Shown: piece after piece, positions 1-7,274 of the stretch
Layout of the letters: the number at the start of each line of letters is the position of its first letter
Numbering within the stretch: the first letter of the stretch is position 1
Made by a program: the position numbers and the translations under genes
Notes under the pieces: model-generated
Seen by the model: the letters and a program-made list of their open reading frames with translations, nothing else
Database searches by the model: none
Told to the model about the DNA's origin: nothing
DNA from: Ensifer sp. IC4062
GTDB lineage: Bacteria; Pseudomonadota; Alphaproteobacteria; Rhizobiales; Rhizobiaceae
Reading direction: 5' to 3'
Length of the DNA stretch: 64,000 nt
Assembly: GCF_020193575.1 (NCBI RefSeq)
Contig: NZ_JADYVD010000019.1
Span: forward strand, 1 to 64,000

Positions 1-93
1 ATGCATTATGATTTGGGATATATCGACCTGGAGCAGAGGACCTTGCAAACCATCGACAACCCGTTCGGCACGAGGTTGTCACCCATGTCTTAG
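1..93 (+). CDS. IS481-type transposase, C-terminal fragment (cut by window edge)
   Basis: Frame 1 is open from the first base to a TAG at 91-93 and reads as a 30-residue tail containing YIDLEQRTLQTIDNPFGTRLSPMS. This kind of ending (a Tyr/Asp-rich strand followed by a DNPFG-type tail) is typical of IS481-family transposases. The stop is followed directly by repeated ACCTATGT/ACCCATGT-type words that look like an IS terminus. Only the C-terminus is in the window, so it cannot be judged whether the element is intact. Family assignment is from recognition of the tail, not from a search. Confidence 0.6.
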   Translation: MHYDLGYIDLEQRTLQTIDNPFGTRLSPMS

Positions 94-127
94 GTACAAA
101 CTGTTACCTATGTCTTCGGGCTGGACA
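1..127 (+). mobile_element. Right end of an IS481-family insertion sequence
   Basis: The transposase tail (stop at 91-93) is followed by about 34 bp that, read on the minus strand from 127, begins TGTCCAGCCCGAAGACATAG. The TGT start and the short transposase-to-end distance fit an IS481 terminal inverted repeat. The end is inferred at 127. The tRNA-Ser 3' CCA begins at 137, so the element sits about 9 bp from the mature tRNA 3' end. The other end and the target duplication lie outside the window. Confidence 0.5.
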
Positions 128-136
128 ATCAAAAAA

Positions 137-226
137 TGGCGGAGAAGAAGGGATTCGAACCCTCGATACCGTTTCCGGTATACTCCCTTAGCAGGGGAGC
201 GCCTTCGACCACTCGGCCACCTCTCC
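137..226 (-). tRNA. tRNA-Ser(GCU)
   Basis: The minus strand from 226 gives a 90-nt class II tRNA. The acceptor stem GGAGAGG pairs with the 3' CTTCTCC, followed by G73 and an encoded CCA at 139-137. The D loop is of the GGCCGAGTGGTCGAAGGC type. The anticodon stem CTCCC/GGGAG encloses the loop CTGCTAA (anticodon GCT, reading AGC/AGU serine codons). There is a long variable arm built on TATACCG/CGGTATC, and a T arm with GGTTCGAATCC. The long variable arm and the GCT anticodon identify tRNA-Ser. Confidence 0.97.
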
Positions 227-618
227 GTTAGCGCCTGACTAGTGTCACCGCGCCATCAATGCAAGATTTTTTTGTCAGATTTCGGGAAATCACACGATTT
301 TCATACACTGGCGATGCGTCGGGCAGTGCCTCTGTCGGCGATGCGCAATGCGGGCGGAAGGTGCACACGCAGGCCGTGATGCAGAGATTCAAAGTTCTAC
401 AGCGACCTACGCGCGTCTGACCAGATGCACGGCGCTATAGGAAACGGATGACTTGGCAACGAGACAGGCTCCGCGAGGATCCGGACCTTTGCAGGCCGCC
501 ATCGCAAGGCCGAAGCAAGTCCACTTGCGGAAGATCGCCACCCTGCGAGCACGGTGATTCCCGCAGAAGTAACCGCGTCCGTATAGTGTATAGAGAAACG
601 GCATTTTCGGAGGCTGTG
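227..618. other. Intergenic stretch, tRNA-Ser to PilZ gene
   Basis: No convincing gene is seen in these 392 bases. The stretch is the upstream flank of the tRNA gene (which is read on the minus strand) and the promoter region of the PilZ-like gene. A RIME-like repeat occupies 378-440. Open frames here lack coding character, and the long frame entering at 448 is better started at 619. Confidence 0.6.
378..440 (-). repeat. RIME-like intergenic repeat, copy 1
   Basis: The sequence runs GATGCAGAGATTCAAAGTTC, then TACAGCG, then an inverted pair built on GCGCGTCTG and CAGATGCAC, then CGGCGCTATAG. The same module (a TGCATC-type end, CAAAG, TACAGCG, GCGCGTC and GACGCGC arms, GCGCTGTA) recurs at six other intergenic places in the window. 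This copy is in the same orientation as copies 4 and 7 and opposite to copies 2, 3, 5 and 6. Strand is assigned arbitrarily by that convention. RIME elements are known intergenic mosaics of Rhizobiaceae. Confidence 0.6.
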
Positions 619-975
619 ATGTCGATGATCATGCATGTCGCACAAGCAACACCCGGCCAGACCTCGGCGGTGTATCAGCATTATTTTATCGAGCGCCCGT
701 GCCGCATCCTTGTCATCGGCAAGCAACTGAAGGCGAAGACCAAGTATCAATGCCTGCTTCGGCATATCTCGATTGGCGGCGCGATGCTCGACTTCAATGC
801 CGCGATCATGCTACCGAAGCACTTCTTTCTGGAGATCGACGGCTTTAAGGAGGAGATCGGCTGCGCCGAAGTCCATCGCAGCGGCACGGAGCTCGGCGTC
901 CGCTTCAACATGCTGCTTGCCCAAGACTTCCTGCGCCGGCTGATCCGGTTGCAGTTTTCCAGCGGCGGGCTTTAG
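619..975 (+). CDS. PilZ-like domain protein with degenerate c-di-GMP motif
   Basis: A 118-residue protein. The start at 619 is chosen because GGAGG at 609-613 lies 5 nt upstream; the same frame runs open further upstream without coding character. The fold resembles PilZ: a basic N-terminal segment (IERPCRI), then HISIGG, then IGCAEVHRSGTELGVRFNM. Canonical PilZ proteins bind cyclic di-GMP with an RxxxR box and a D/NxSxxG box. Here the first box is shortened to RPCR and the second has His instead of Asp/Asn, so binding is doubtful. The next gene on the same strand encodes a paralogue sharing the IGCAEV.R.G...GV.F stretch. The role is unknown; it may be a c-di-GMP-blind partner of that paralogue (inference). 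Confidence 0.75.
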   Translation: MSMIMHVAQATPGQTSAVYQHYFIERPCRILVIGKQLKAKTKYQCLLRHISIGGAMLDFNAAIMLPKHFFLEIDGFKEEIGCAEVHRSGTELGVRFNMLLAQDFLRRLIRLQFSSGGL

Positions 976-1171
976 AAGCGGCTGCGGCGGTCAAATAAAG
1001 CACGCTCATTAGATTCTTATCGATTGCTTTCAAGGGATTGCAAGCTTCCCGCTGGAGACTGTCGAGAACAGCCTTCCTGCCCATGCGCTTTGGAAGGCAC
1101 CGGCAAATGACTTGTCCGGACTTCGTGGAATCACAATCGCCGTTTCATGCGGCGCTTCCGGAGTATGACGC

Positions 1172-1597
1172 ATGCTGCAGTCGACCATGTACTCGCTCGT
1201 CCCCTCGCCGCTCTACGAGCGCAAGTACGAGCGCTTTTCGATCGGCCAGGCTGGCACGCTGATGTCGGTGCGGCCGGCTCTTGGCGGTATCTCCATACGC
1301 GCCTGCAAAATGATCGATATCTCCCGGGGCGGCGCGAGCTTTTCCGTGAGCACGACAATCGGGCTGTCGCAGCACTACTATCTTCATATCGTCGGTACGA
1401 AATTCAGAATCGGGTGCGCCGAGGTCTACCGCAAGGGAGAGCGCATCGGTGTGCAATTCATCAAGACTCTCGATGAGGCATTCCTGCACGAAATCGTGCG
1501 CCACGAATTCTTCACCGGACAGAACAGGAAGGCTCCGTCCAATCTGCCCACGGCCTCGCGTCGTCCTGCATCAGTCAACTGGGGCTTCGTCGAGTAA
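1172..1597 (+). CDS. PilZ domain protein, probable c-di-GMP effector
   Basis: A 141-residue cytoplasmic protein. It has an intact RxxxR box (ERKYER, about residues 16-21) and an intact DISRGG box (DxSxxG, about residues 48-53), the two motifs that grip cyclic di-GMP in PilZ domains. It then has the same IGCAEVYRKGERIGVQF stretch as the upstream gene at 619-975, which marks the two as tandem paralogues 196 bp apart. The C-terminal 30 residues are polar and probably disordered. PilZ proteins usually control motility, cellulose or exopolysaccharide output in response to c-di-GMP; the target here cannot be told from the sequence. Confidence 0.85.
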   Translation: MLQSTMYSLVPSPLYERKYERFSIGQAGTLMSVRPALGGISIRACKMIDISRGGASFSVSTTIGLSQHYYLHIVGTKFRIGCAEVYRKGERIGVQFIKTLDEAFLHEIVRHEFFTGQNRKAPSNLPTASRRPASVNWGFVE

Positions 1598-1708
1598 CGC
1601 ACTGATCGAAACGTGCGGCAGGTCGACCTTTTCCGCAAAATCGATTCCGATTCCTGCACATATGCGATAAGTTCCGCGGCGTTTGTTCCACGGGGTCCAG
1701 CTTCTCGC

Positions 1709-2833
1709 ATGTCCGCATTCTCCCGCTTCACACCTCTCATCCAATCTTTGCCAGCGACCATTCCCTTCGTGGGCCCCGAAGCGATCGAGCGCCAGCGCGG
1801 CCGCAGGGTTACCGCGCGCATCGGCGCCAACGAAAGCGGGTTCGGCCCGGCAAATTCGGTGTTGCTCGCCATGCAGCAAGCGGCCGGAGAAGCCTGGAAA
1901 TATACCGATCCAGAGAACTACGAACTGAAGGCGGCACTCGCCGGGCATCTGGGAATTTCTCCCGCCAACATCGCAATCGGCGAAGGCATCGATGGCTTGC
2001 TCGGCCAGATCGTCCGCCTCGTGATCGAGCCGGGCATGCCGGTGGTGACCTCGTTCGGGGCCTATCCGACATTCAACTACCATGTCGCCGGACATGGTGG
2101 GCGTCTGGTCACCGTCCCCTACGCTGACGATCAAGAAGATCTCGACGGATTGCTTGCAGCCGTGAAACGCGAGAATGCACCGCTCGTCTACTTCGCGAAC
2201 CCCGACAACCCAATGGGGAGCTGGTGGCCGGCAGATCGAATCGTCGAATTCGCAAATGCTCTGCCGGAAACGACGCTCCTCGTGCTCGATGAAGCCTACA
2301 GCGAAACGGCGCCGCCGGAATCGATACCAACGATCGAAAGCTTGCTCGACAAGCCGAACGTCATCCGCACGCGCACTTTTTCCAAGGCCTACGGACTCGC
2401 TGGGGCGCGCGTCGGTTACGCGCTCGCAACGCCCGGCACGGCCGCAGCGTTCGACAAGATTCGCAATCATTTCGGGATGAACCGTGTCGGCGTCGCCGCA
2501 GCGATTGCCGCCCTTGCTGACCAGCGTTATCTCAAGGACGTCATCGTGAAAATAGCGGCGTCGCGCGACCGAATCGCTCAGATTGCGCGCGACAACGGGC
2601 TGAAGTCATTGCCGTCGGCCACAAATTTCGTGGCCATCGACTGCGGACGGGACGCGATCTATGCACGGGCGATCGTCGACCGGCTGATGAGCGACCACGG
2701 TGTTTTCATCCGTATGCCGGGCGTTGCCCCGCTCAATCGCTGCATTCGAATCAGCACCGGACCCGAAGCTGAAATGGGCCTGCTGGAAGCGGCATTACCC
2801 ACCGTTCTCAGGACTCTCGCGGCAGCTAGCTGA
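1709..2833 (+). CDS. PLP-dependent aminotransferase, HisC-like (fold type I)
   Basis: A 374-residue class I/II aminotransferase resembling histidinol-phosphate aminotransferase, which transfers the amino group between glutamate and imidazole-acetol phosphate. Visible features are the N-terminal NESGFGP motif (residues 41-47), NPDNPMGSWW (164-173), DEAYSE (194-199), and the PLP-binding lysine in SKAYGLAGARVGY (K226). A C-terminal RIST region holds the carboxylate-binding Arg. The ATG at 1709 gives an MSAFSRFTPL start matching the usual family N-terminus; the frame is open back to 1613. It is not near other his genes, so it may act on another amino acid such as an aromatic one. Substrate is not determined. 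Confidence 0.85.
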   Translation: MSAFSRFTPLIQSLPATIPFVGPEAIERQRGRRVTARIGANESGFGPANSVLLAMQQAAGEAWKYTDPENYELKAALAGHLGISPANIAIGEGIDGLLGQIVRLVIEPGMPVVTSFGAYPTFNYHVAGHGGRLVTVPYADDQEDLDGLLAAVKRENAPLVYFANPDNPMGSWWPADRIVEFANALPETTLLVLDEAYSETAPPESIPTIESLLDKPNVIRTRTFSKAYGLAGARVGYALATPGTAAAFDKIRNHFGMNRVGVAAAIAALADQRYLKDVIVKIAASRDRIAQIARDNGLKSLPSATNFVAIDCGRDAIYARAIVDRLMSDHGVFIRMPGVAPLNRCIRISTGPEAEMGLLEAALPTVLRTLAAAS

Positions 2834-2877
2834 CACTGCAGCCGCGCGTCTGGTCAGACACGCAAAGGATGCGCGTA

Positions 2878-3144
2878 TCAATGTACCGTCATCCATTCGC
2901 GTGCAGCACGCAGCGCGGCGGCAAGATCGGTCTTGCTCATCGTTGCCGCAAGGTCGGCGCGCAAGTCAGCTGCGCGGTCGGATCCCTTGATGGCGGCAAT
3001 GTTCAGCCACTTGTGGGCAGCGACGAGATCTACCGGCCGACCACGGCCCGTCGCATAGGCCAGGCCCATTTCACAAAGCGCGTCCGCGCGGTTTTCGCCA
3101 CCCATTGCAGCGTCCGAAGCGACTTGCATATCAAAGCGTGCCAT
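2878..3144 (-). CDS. Small SEL1/TPR-like repeat protein
   Basis: An 88-residue protein. Residues about 15-52 read ENRADALCEMGLAYATGRGRPVDLVAAHKWLNIAAIKG, a textbook SEL1-like repeat (A..LG..Y..G.G...D...A..W...AA..G). The ATG at 3144 is chosen because it starts immediately before the repeat module; the frame is open 26 codons further upstream. It lies convergent to the aminotransferase with 44 bp between stops. A GC-rich 6-bp hairpin (3187-3202) sits in its leader. SEL1 repeats mediate protein contacts; the partner is unknown. Confidence 0.8.
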   Translation of the reverse strand: MARFDMQVASDAAMGGENRADALCEMGLAYATGRGRPVDLVAAHKWLNIAAIKGSDRAADLRADLAATMSKTDLAAALRAAREWMTVH

Positions 3145-3731
3145 TGTCTTGTCCCTGTCTTGCCTGGTTGATCCGGCTGAAGCGGCCCGCCCTCTCGGGC
3201 GGACCTTGCTCCAGATCAGCATTTTTATGGTCCCTGTTCAGTCGTGCCTCTTCGCGGGCTTTCCGAAAGCGCACCGTCTTTCGCAGTGTCGTTCTCGGCG
3301 GTCCGGCGGGTTTGTGCTTCCCGCTCGTCTTATGGGTTCGAGTATGCCGCCCGGCCTTCAACGCTCGCTTAAAATGCATGCTTAATTTGACGCAAATAAA
3401 GTTCAAACGCTTAGTAAACTTGAGTTTTCATTAAGCATCGGATCGCCTGGAACAGCGCGCATTTGTCTCAAAATTTACGAAATATTCAGCCGCGGATTTC
3501 AACGAATCGCTAACCACACAATCAGCATCAACTGAACACGCATCGACTTTTGTTTGCCTCTCATTCTCCGGAAGACGAGCAAACCAGTGAACCGATCGGG
3601 CTGCGGATATTTACCTTTACGTGCGCGTAATATACGTTTGCCCGGGCGGTGGAGACCGCTTGACACGAGGGGTTCCAGTCAGGCCGGCACTCGGTACTAT
3701 GCCGGCCAGCTTTCTTACCGGGAGGAATTGA
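3145..3731. other. Intergenic region between divergent SEL1 and DUF2147 genes
   Basis: These 587 bases hold promoters for two divergent genes. A hairpin (CCGCCC, loop TCTC, GGGCGG, 3187-3202) lies in the SEL1 leader. The block 3370-3550 is distinctly AT-rich compared with the rest of the window. A basic 91-codon frame on the minus strand (3131-3406) overlaps the SEL1 start and has no recognisable domain. I see no convincing gene here. Confidence 0.5.
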
Positions 3732-4073
3732 ATGATTCGCATATTGCTCATCGCATCGGCCCTTGCCTGCGGCACCGCGTCCTCGGTCCTTGCTGCAGAA
3801 CCGATCCTCGGCAACTGGAAGACAGCGAGCGGCGCCACTGCCGAGATCGCGCCATGTGGCGGCGCTTATTGCGTCACTTTGAAAACTGGGAAGTACGCGG
3901 GCAAGCGCATTGGCAATCTCACCGGAACGGACGGCAGCTATAGCGGCGAAATCACAGATCCGGAAAGCGATAAGACCTATAGCGGATCGGGCGCCGTCAA
4001 CGGCAATTCGCTGAAGATGAAAGGGTGTGTGCTGAAGGTGCTTTGCAAATCGCAGACCTGGACGCGGCTTTAG
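3732..4073 (+). CDS. Secreted DUF2147 family protein
   Basis: A 113-residue protein preceded by a strong GGGAGGAA ribosome site 6-8 nt before the ATG. Residues 1-22 form a Sec signal peptide (MIRILLIASALACGTASSVLAAEP) with probable cleavage after AAA/LAA near residue 22. The mature part shows the DUF2147 pattern: GNWKT near the start, a paired-cysteine C..AYC, DP near YSGEITDPESDKTYSGSG, and GCVLKVLCKSQTWTRL at the end. It has four cysteines in the mature part, consistent with disulfides in the periplasm. DUF2147 proteins are small beta-barrel-like periplasmic proteins of unproven function. Confidence 0.88.
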   Translation: MIRILLIASALACGTASSVLAAEPILGNWKTASGATAEIAPCGGAYCVTLKTGKYAGKRIGNLTGTDGSYSGEITDPESDKTYSGSGAVNGNSLKMKGCVLKVLCKSQTWTRL

Positions 4074-4097
4074 GTCTCTCTCGGCCCTGGAGATGGA

Positions 4098-4134
4098 ACC
4101 GCCGGGTTCTTCTGCCGAAGGGCAACCCGGCGGT
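4098..4134 (+). terminator. Hairpin downstream of DUF2147 gene
   Basis: A perfect 11-bp stem, ACCGCCGGGTT (4098-4108) with AACCCGGCGGT (4124-4134), and a 15-nt loop, starting 25 nt after the stop codon. A flanking GAGAT/ATCTC pair extends it with a bulge. There is no T-run, so it may protect the mRNA end or act with Rho rather than be a classic intrinsic terminator. Confidence 0.4.
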
Positions 4135-4194
4135 ATCTCAGAGGCGAAATTCCCTCATCCGACGATTTATTTGGGGCTTGAATGCCTACAGCGC

Positions 4195-4286
4195 CCGCGC
4201 GTCCATTGAGACACGCAGAGCTCGCTGCAGCACTTTGAGTCGCCGCATGATTCCTCAAATTGATTCCGATTTGTGGAATCATGCAG
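4195..4286 (+). repeat. RIME-like repeat, copy 2, with extra palindrome
   Basis: First half: CTACAGCGCCCGCGCGTCC, a GAGACACGC arm and CTCGCTGCAGCACTTTGAG, matching the RIME-like module. Second half: a long imperfect palindrome, GCATGATTCC (4245-4254) pairing with GGAATCATGC (4275-4284). Copy 3 (5284-5384) has the same two-part layout, although its palindrome sequence differs. Confidence 0.6.
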
Positions 4287-4382
4287 TAGAAGCGACTCGC
4301 AATCTGATGTGGTCTTCTGAGGATTTCGAGGCATTCCCTGGTATCCGTCAGCATCAGAGAATTGAGATGCCGAGGAATGTCG

Positions 4383-5189
4383 ATGGAAGCAAAAGACGTT
4401 GAGGCGATCCTTTCCGAATACGAAGCGCTAGCGCTGATCGCCAACAGTGAAAGTGTGGACATCGATGCGGTCGTGCGCGCCCTTCCGGAGCGAACGCTGT
4501 ATGTCTTCTTCAACGGATGCGCAAAAGTGCTGGCCCGCCCGTTCGAGAAGGACGCCATACTTTGTCAGCGCCTCATCAGCAACGGCACGCGCTTTCTGAC
4601 TTCACAGAAACACGTGGATCGAGCACGTGCACTCTTCTCGCAGCCCTTGAAGGCTGAGGTTGGCGTTCTTGCTGAGCGCGGAGCACCGGAAGGTGCGCCT
4701 CATCTAGCGCCATTACGCAAGAGCGCGCTCGTGCAATATACATTGGATTTCGACTGTGAGTTCGGCTCGCTCTACACGGTCGGACGCATGCCGACGACCG
4801 GTTTTGCCGTTGCCCTATGGCTGCTCGAAAAGGCACCGCATGCAAACGTCTTCCTCTGTGGGTTCACCGGCGCCGCGGGACCCCGGTTCGACATTATTGT
4901 CGAGCATGACTGGACGTTCGAACAAATCATGCTGCGGTGCTTTGTGAAGCGAGGGCGCATTCAATTCTTCGAAGAGAGCGTCGGCAAGCCGGCTGGCGCC
5001 CTGGAGCGCGTCTGCGCCCATTTTCCGGATCTCAGCGAGGCGACCATAGCGCTAATTGCATCCAACGTTCTCGCAAACCGCCACACGTCGGTGGAACGCC
5101 AGGTCGCGAAACTTTGGGCGACGACAAAGTTGCAGCGCCGGATTCGCGCGTTTTTCAAGCGCCTTAGGCTTAGGTACGCCGGACGCTGA
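4383..5189 (+). CDS. Possible GT29-like (sialyltransferase-fold) glycosyltransferase
   Basis: A 268-residue protein with no signal peptide and no clear membrane helix. The start at 4383 is favoured because GAGGA at 4372-4376 lies 6 nt upstream; the ATG at 4377 and TTG at 4362 are alternatives. Residues about 137-190 read GRMPTTGFAVALWLLEKAPHANVFLCGFTG, followed by VEHDWTFEQ. A T-T-G-F/A helix, a hydrophobic strand ending in GF and an HDW..E motif resemble sialyl motifs of the GT29-like proteins found beside surface-polysaccharide genes in alphaproteobacteria. Flanked on both sides by RIME-like repeats, so it forms a single-gene unit. The assignment rests on these short motifs only. Confidence 0.5.
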   Translation: MEAKDVEAILSEYEALALIANSESVDIDAVVRALPERTLYVFFNGCAKVLARPFEKDAILCQRLISNGTRFLTSQKHVDRARALFSQPLKAEVGVLAERGAPEGAPHLAPLRKSALVQYTLDFDCEFGSLYTVGRMPTTGFAVALWLLEKAPHANVFLCGFTGAAGPRFDIIVEHDWTFEQIMLRCFVKRGRIQFFEESVGKPAGALERVCAHFPDLSEATIALIASNVLANRHTSVERQVAKLWATTKLQRRIRAFFKRLRLRYAGR

Positions 5190-5497
5190 CGGTTTGAACC
5201 TTTCGTCCCAGTCGATGCCTCCCCTGATCTCCTGCAAACGCGGAGCGATTCCAAACGTCTTTTGATGCCATTCACCCGGCGCACTACAGCGCAGCGCGTC
5301 CAATCGGACGCGCAAAGGTCGCTGTAGCACTTTGAGTCGCTGCATGTTTGTATCCTTAAATCGGCAGCGATTTAAGAATACATGTACCCGAGCGGGATGA
5401 GAAAAAGTATGCGCGGTTTCCGCCCGCATCCCGCTTTAACTCGTTGGAATAGTCACGTTTTATGGCTTTAGGTCGGTAAGACCTAAAGCCATCGCGA
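5190..5497. other. Intergenic region with RIME-like repeat
   Basis: No gene. It separates convergent genes (possible GT29-like protein and GST). RIME-like copy 3 fills 5284-5384. An AGGTCGGTAAGACCT imperfect palindrome at 5469-5483, followed by AAAGCC, lies next to the GST stop and could help to end transcription of either gene. Confidence 0.5.
5284..5384 (+). repeat. RIME-like repeat, copy 3, with extra palindrome
   Basis: CTACAGCG, GCGCGTCC with GGACGCGC arms, GGTCGCTGTAGCACTTTGAG, then a second palindrome whose arms are CTTAAATCG (5355-5363) and CGATTTAAG (5368-5376), with outer CATGT and ACATG ends. It is the most complete two-hairpin copy in the window. Confidence 0.65.
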
Positions 5498-6199
5498 TTA
5501 GCGTGCCCGCTGCCCGAACAGGATCTTCTGCGCCTCCTGGTCCTCGGCGAGGCTCTTCTGACGGGCGCGCTCCTCCTTGCCCACTTCGATCGCCTTCTGA
5601 ACGGCAGGCCGCGCAAGCACCGCCTCGAACCAGCGTTTCAGATGCGGGAAGTCATTCAGATCCTGCCCCTGATTCTCGTGCGGGATCACCCAGCCGATAC
5701 AGGCCATGTCGGCAATCGAATATTCGCCAGCCAGGAACGGCCGGTCGGCGAGGCGCTTGTTCATCACGCCATAGAGACGGTTCGCCTCGTTGGTATAGCG
5801 ATTGATGGCGTATTCAATCCTCTCGGGGGCGTATTGGCGGAAATGATGCGCCTGTCCCGCCATGGGGCCGAGGCCGCCCATCTGCCAGAAGAGCCATTGA
5901 TCGACTTCGACGCGCAATCGTTCGTCGGCAGGATAGAACTTCCCGTATTTGCGGCCGAGATATTGCAGGATCGCCCCCGACTCGAACACCGAGATCGGCT
6001 GACCGCCCGGGCCGTCAGGATCGATGATCGCCGGCATTCTGTTATTGGGTGCGATCTTCAGGAAATCCGGAGCGAACTGTTCGCCACGCCCGATATTGAT
6101 GTATTTGACCACATAGGGAACGCCGAGTTCCTCCAACATGATCGTGATCTTCCACCCGTTTGGGGTCGGCCAGTAGTAAAGCTCGATCGGAGCAGCCAT
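5498..6199 (-). CDS. Glutathione S-transferase family protein (Nu-class/YfcG-like)
   Basis: A 233-residue cytosolic protein. AGGAGAAACAGG directly precedes the ATG at 6199. The N-terminal thioredoxin fold (residues 1-80) has YYWPTPNGWKITIMLEELGVPY, NNRMPAIIDPDG (cis-Pro glutathione contact) and ESGAILQYLGRKYG (the E-S pair that binds the gamma-glutamyl group). The all-helical C-terminal domain (about 95-210) has the N-capping box in GEYSIADMACIGWV. The TPNGWK segment, with Asn-Gly in the place of a catalytic Ser/Cys, is typical of the bacterial YghU/YfcG (Nu) group, which reduce disulfides with two glutathiones bound. The physiological substrate is unknown. Confidence 0.9.
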   Translation of the reverse strand: MAAPIELYYWPTPNGWKITIMLEELGVPYVVKYINIGRGEQFAPDFLKIAPNNRMPAIIDPDGPGGQPISVFESGAILQYLGRKYGKFYPADERLRVEVDQWLFWQMGGLGPMAGQAHHFRQYAPERIEYAINRYTNEANRLYGVMNKRLADRPFLAGEYSIADMACIGWVIPHENQGQDLNDFPHLKRWFEAVLARPAVQKAIEVGKEERARQKSLAEDQEAQKILFGQRAR

Positions 6200-6377
6200 C
6201 CTGTTTCTCCTGAGGTTGCAAGAGCTAACACGTAGGCGCGCCCGCCGCCGCCGACAAGACTGGCAAAATTCACGAATATGAACCGGAGATGAACGGACAT
6301 CTCAGCATCAATTCAGTTTGGTTGTGAGAAAAGACAATCAATCGATTTTAACGTGCCTCCAGCCAACGGACAGAACC

Positions 6378-6551
6378 ATGGATATTCTCGCTCGGCGCCT
6401 TACCATCATCAGCGTGCTGATGGTTGTCTTCGCTATGACGCTCGCTGCCGCGGTCAGTGCCGATACGCAGCGCCGCCGCCAAAGCACCTATCTCGGCTCG
6501 CTGACCGACTGCACCGCCCACACGGCCCAATATTGCCAGGCCAAGCTCTAG
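6378..6551 (+). CDS. Possible small single-span or secreted peptide
   Basis: A 57-residue frame: MDILARRLTIISVLMVVFAMTLAAAVSA, then a polar tail with two cysteines (TDCTAHTAQYC). The first 28 residues look like a signal peptide with an AVSA cleavage site. The ribosome site is weak. It lies upstream of a region of decayed sequence, so it could itself be a relic. Not matched to any family. Confidence 0.35.
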   Translation: MDILARRLTIISVLMVVFAMTLAAAVSADTQRRRQSTYLGSLTDCTAHTAQYCQAKL

Positions 6552-6622
6552 ATCGAACCACGCAATCCCGGACGGAAAACCGTTGCTCACTTTTCCTGGA
6601 ATTGCTCCAAGGGAACAGAAAA

Positions 6623-6796
6623 ATGGCCGCTCTCGCAACTTCCGCCATTCTCTCGCTCCGGGTCTTGATACTCACGAGCCTGCTTGTGGCGCCGATCGGG
6701 GCGGTCGCTTACACCAAGGCCGCAGGCCTCGGCATCGGCAAGAACGGCGCCGGCCTCGTCCTCTTCGTGACGCTTCAGCGTCAGGCGATGAGCTGA
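6623..6796 (+). CDS. Possible small membrane peptide, unassigned
   Basis: A 57-residue frame with one strong hydrophobic span ([21 protein letters not shown]) and a glycine-rich second half ([15 protein letters not shown]). AAGGGAAC lies 6-13 nt upstream of the ATG. There is no family match I can name, and it directly precedes the ynfA-like pseudogene. It could be a real small protein or part of the same decayed stretch. Confidence 0.25.
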   Translation: MAALATSAILSLRVLILTSLLVAPIGAVAYTKAAGLGIGKNGAGLVLFVTLQRQAMS

Positions 6797-6869
6797 CACC
6801 AGCTCGCGACCCGCTGGCTCTTGCACCCGGACTGAAATTTCCGACCCCTTCCCAATGAAAGGATTCGGA

Positions 6870-7114
6870 AACCATTCACAATCTACCTCGCCGCCGCACT
6901 TGCCGAAAATCGCCGGGTGCTTTGCCTTCTGGGCATGGCTCAAACTCGGCAATCCATCTGGTGGCTTGTGCTATGCCGCCTATGGTGGCGTCTATATCGC
7001 CGTTTCGCTCGCCTGGCTCTGGTAGCAGAGGGTGTGCGCCCGGACCGCTGGAACATGATCGGCGTCGCTGTGAAGCTCGCCGGCGGCGCGATCATACTCG
7101 CCGGCCCGCGCTGA
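6870..7114 (+). pseudogene. ynfA: UPF0060 (YnfA-like) membrane protein pseudogene
   Basis: Three frames are needed to read the family: [11 protein letters not shown], then [19 protein letters not shown] joined directly to [19 protein letters not shown] and a stop (7027-7029 in that frame), then AEGVRPDRWNMIGVAVKLAGGAIILAGPR ending at 7114. Intact UPF0060 proteins have about 105 residues with four membrane helices. Here the second helix region between the two Gly-rich parts is missing and two frameshifts break the chain. Ends are approximate. The family signature ([31 protein letters not shown]) is distinctive, so identity is firm although the gene is dead. Confidence 0.75.
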
Positions 7115-7241
7115 TCCCAGCAACCGAAAACAGCAAGATCAGGCGTATCGGATTCAATTGACGTTCGATTCCAGACAGTTACAGCAAGGCCATGGCGGAA
7201 GACGGCTCCACAATTTTCCAGCGCCCGCTCTATCTTGTCGT

Positions 7242-7269
7242 TTGCTTGTCAGGAGCCGCTGCCTATAAT
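7242..7269 (+). promoter_or_regulatory. Candidate sigma-70 promoter for AMP nucleosidase
   Basis: TTGCTT (7242-7247), a 16-bp spacer, then a perfect TATAAT (7264-7269). The ATG of the AMP nucleosidase gene is at 7275, only 5 nt after the -10 box, so transcription would be expected to begin at or next to the start codon (leaderless mRNA). No ribosome site is present between -10 box and ATG. Confidence 0.45.
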
Positions 7270-7274
7270 GCGAC

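Larger units (their letters stand above)
4074..4382. other. Intergenic region with hairpin and RIME-like repeat
   Basis: No gene is seen. It holds a strong hairpin just after the DUF2147 stop (4098-4134) and RIME-like copy 2 (4195-4286), followed by the leader of the next gene. Confidence 0.55.

Noticed and set aside
376-440. Possible CRISPR-like or terminator element at the repeated palindromes
   Set aside because: Copies are dispersed over 50 kb in both orientations and not in tandem with spacers; they fit an intergenic repeat family.
448-618. Upstream extension of the first PilZ-like gene
   Set aside because: The ribosome site GGAGG at 609-613 and the PilZ fold both point to the ATG at 619; the extension crosses the region after the RIME repeat and has no coding character.
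3131-3406. 91-codon basic frame on the minus strand overlapping the SEL1 gene start
   Set aside because: It overlaps the SEL1 start, lies in a hairpin-rich leader, has no ribosome site and matches no domain I know.
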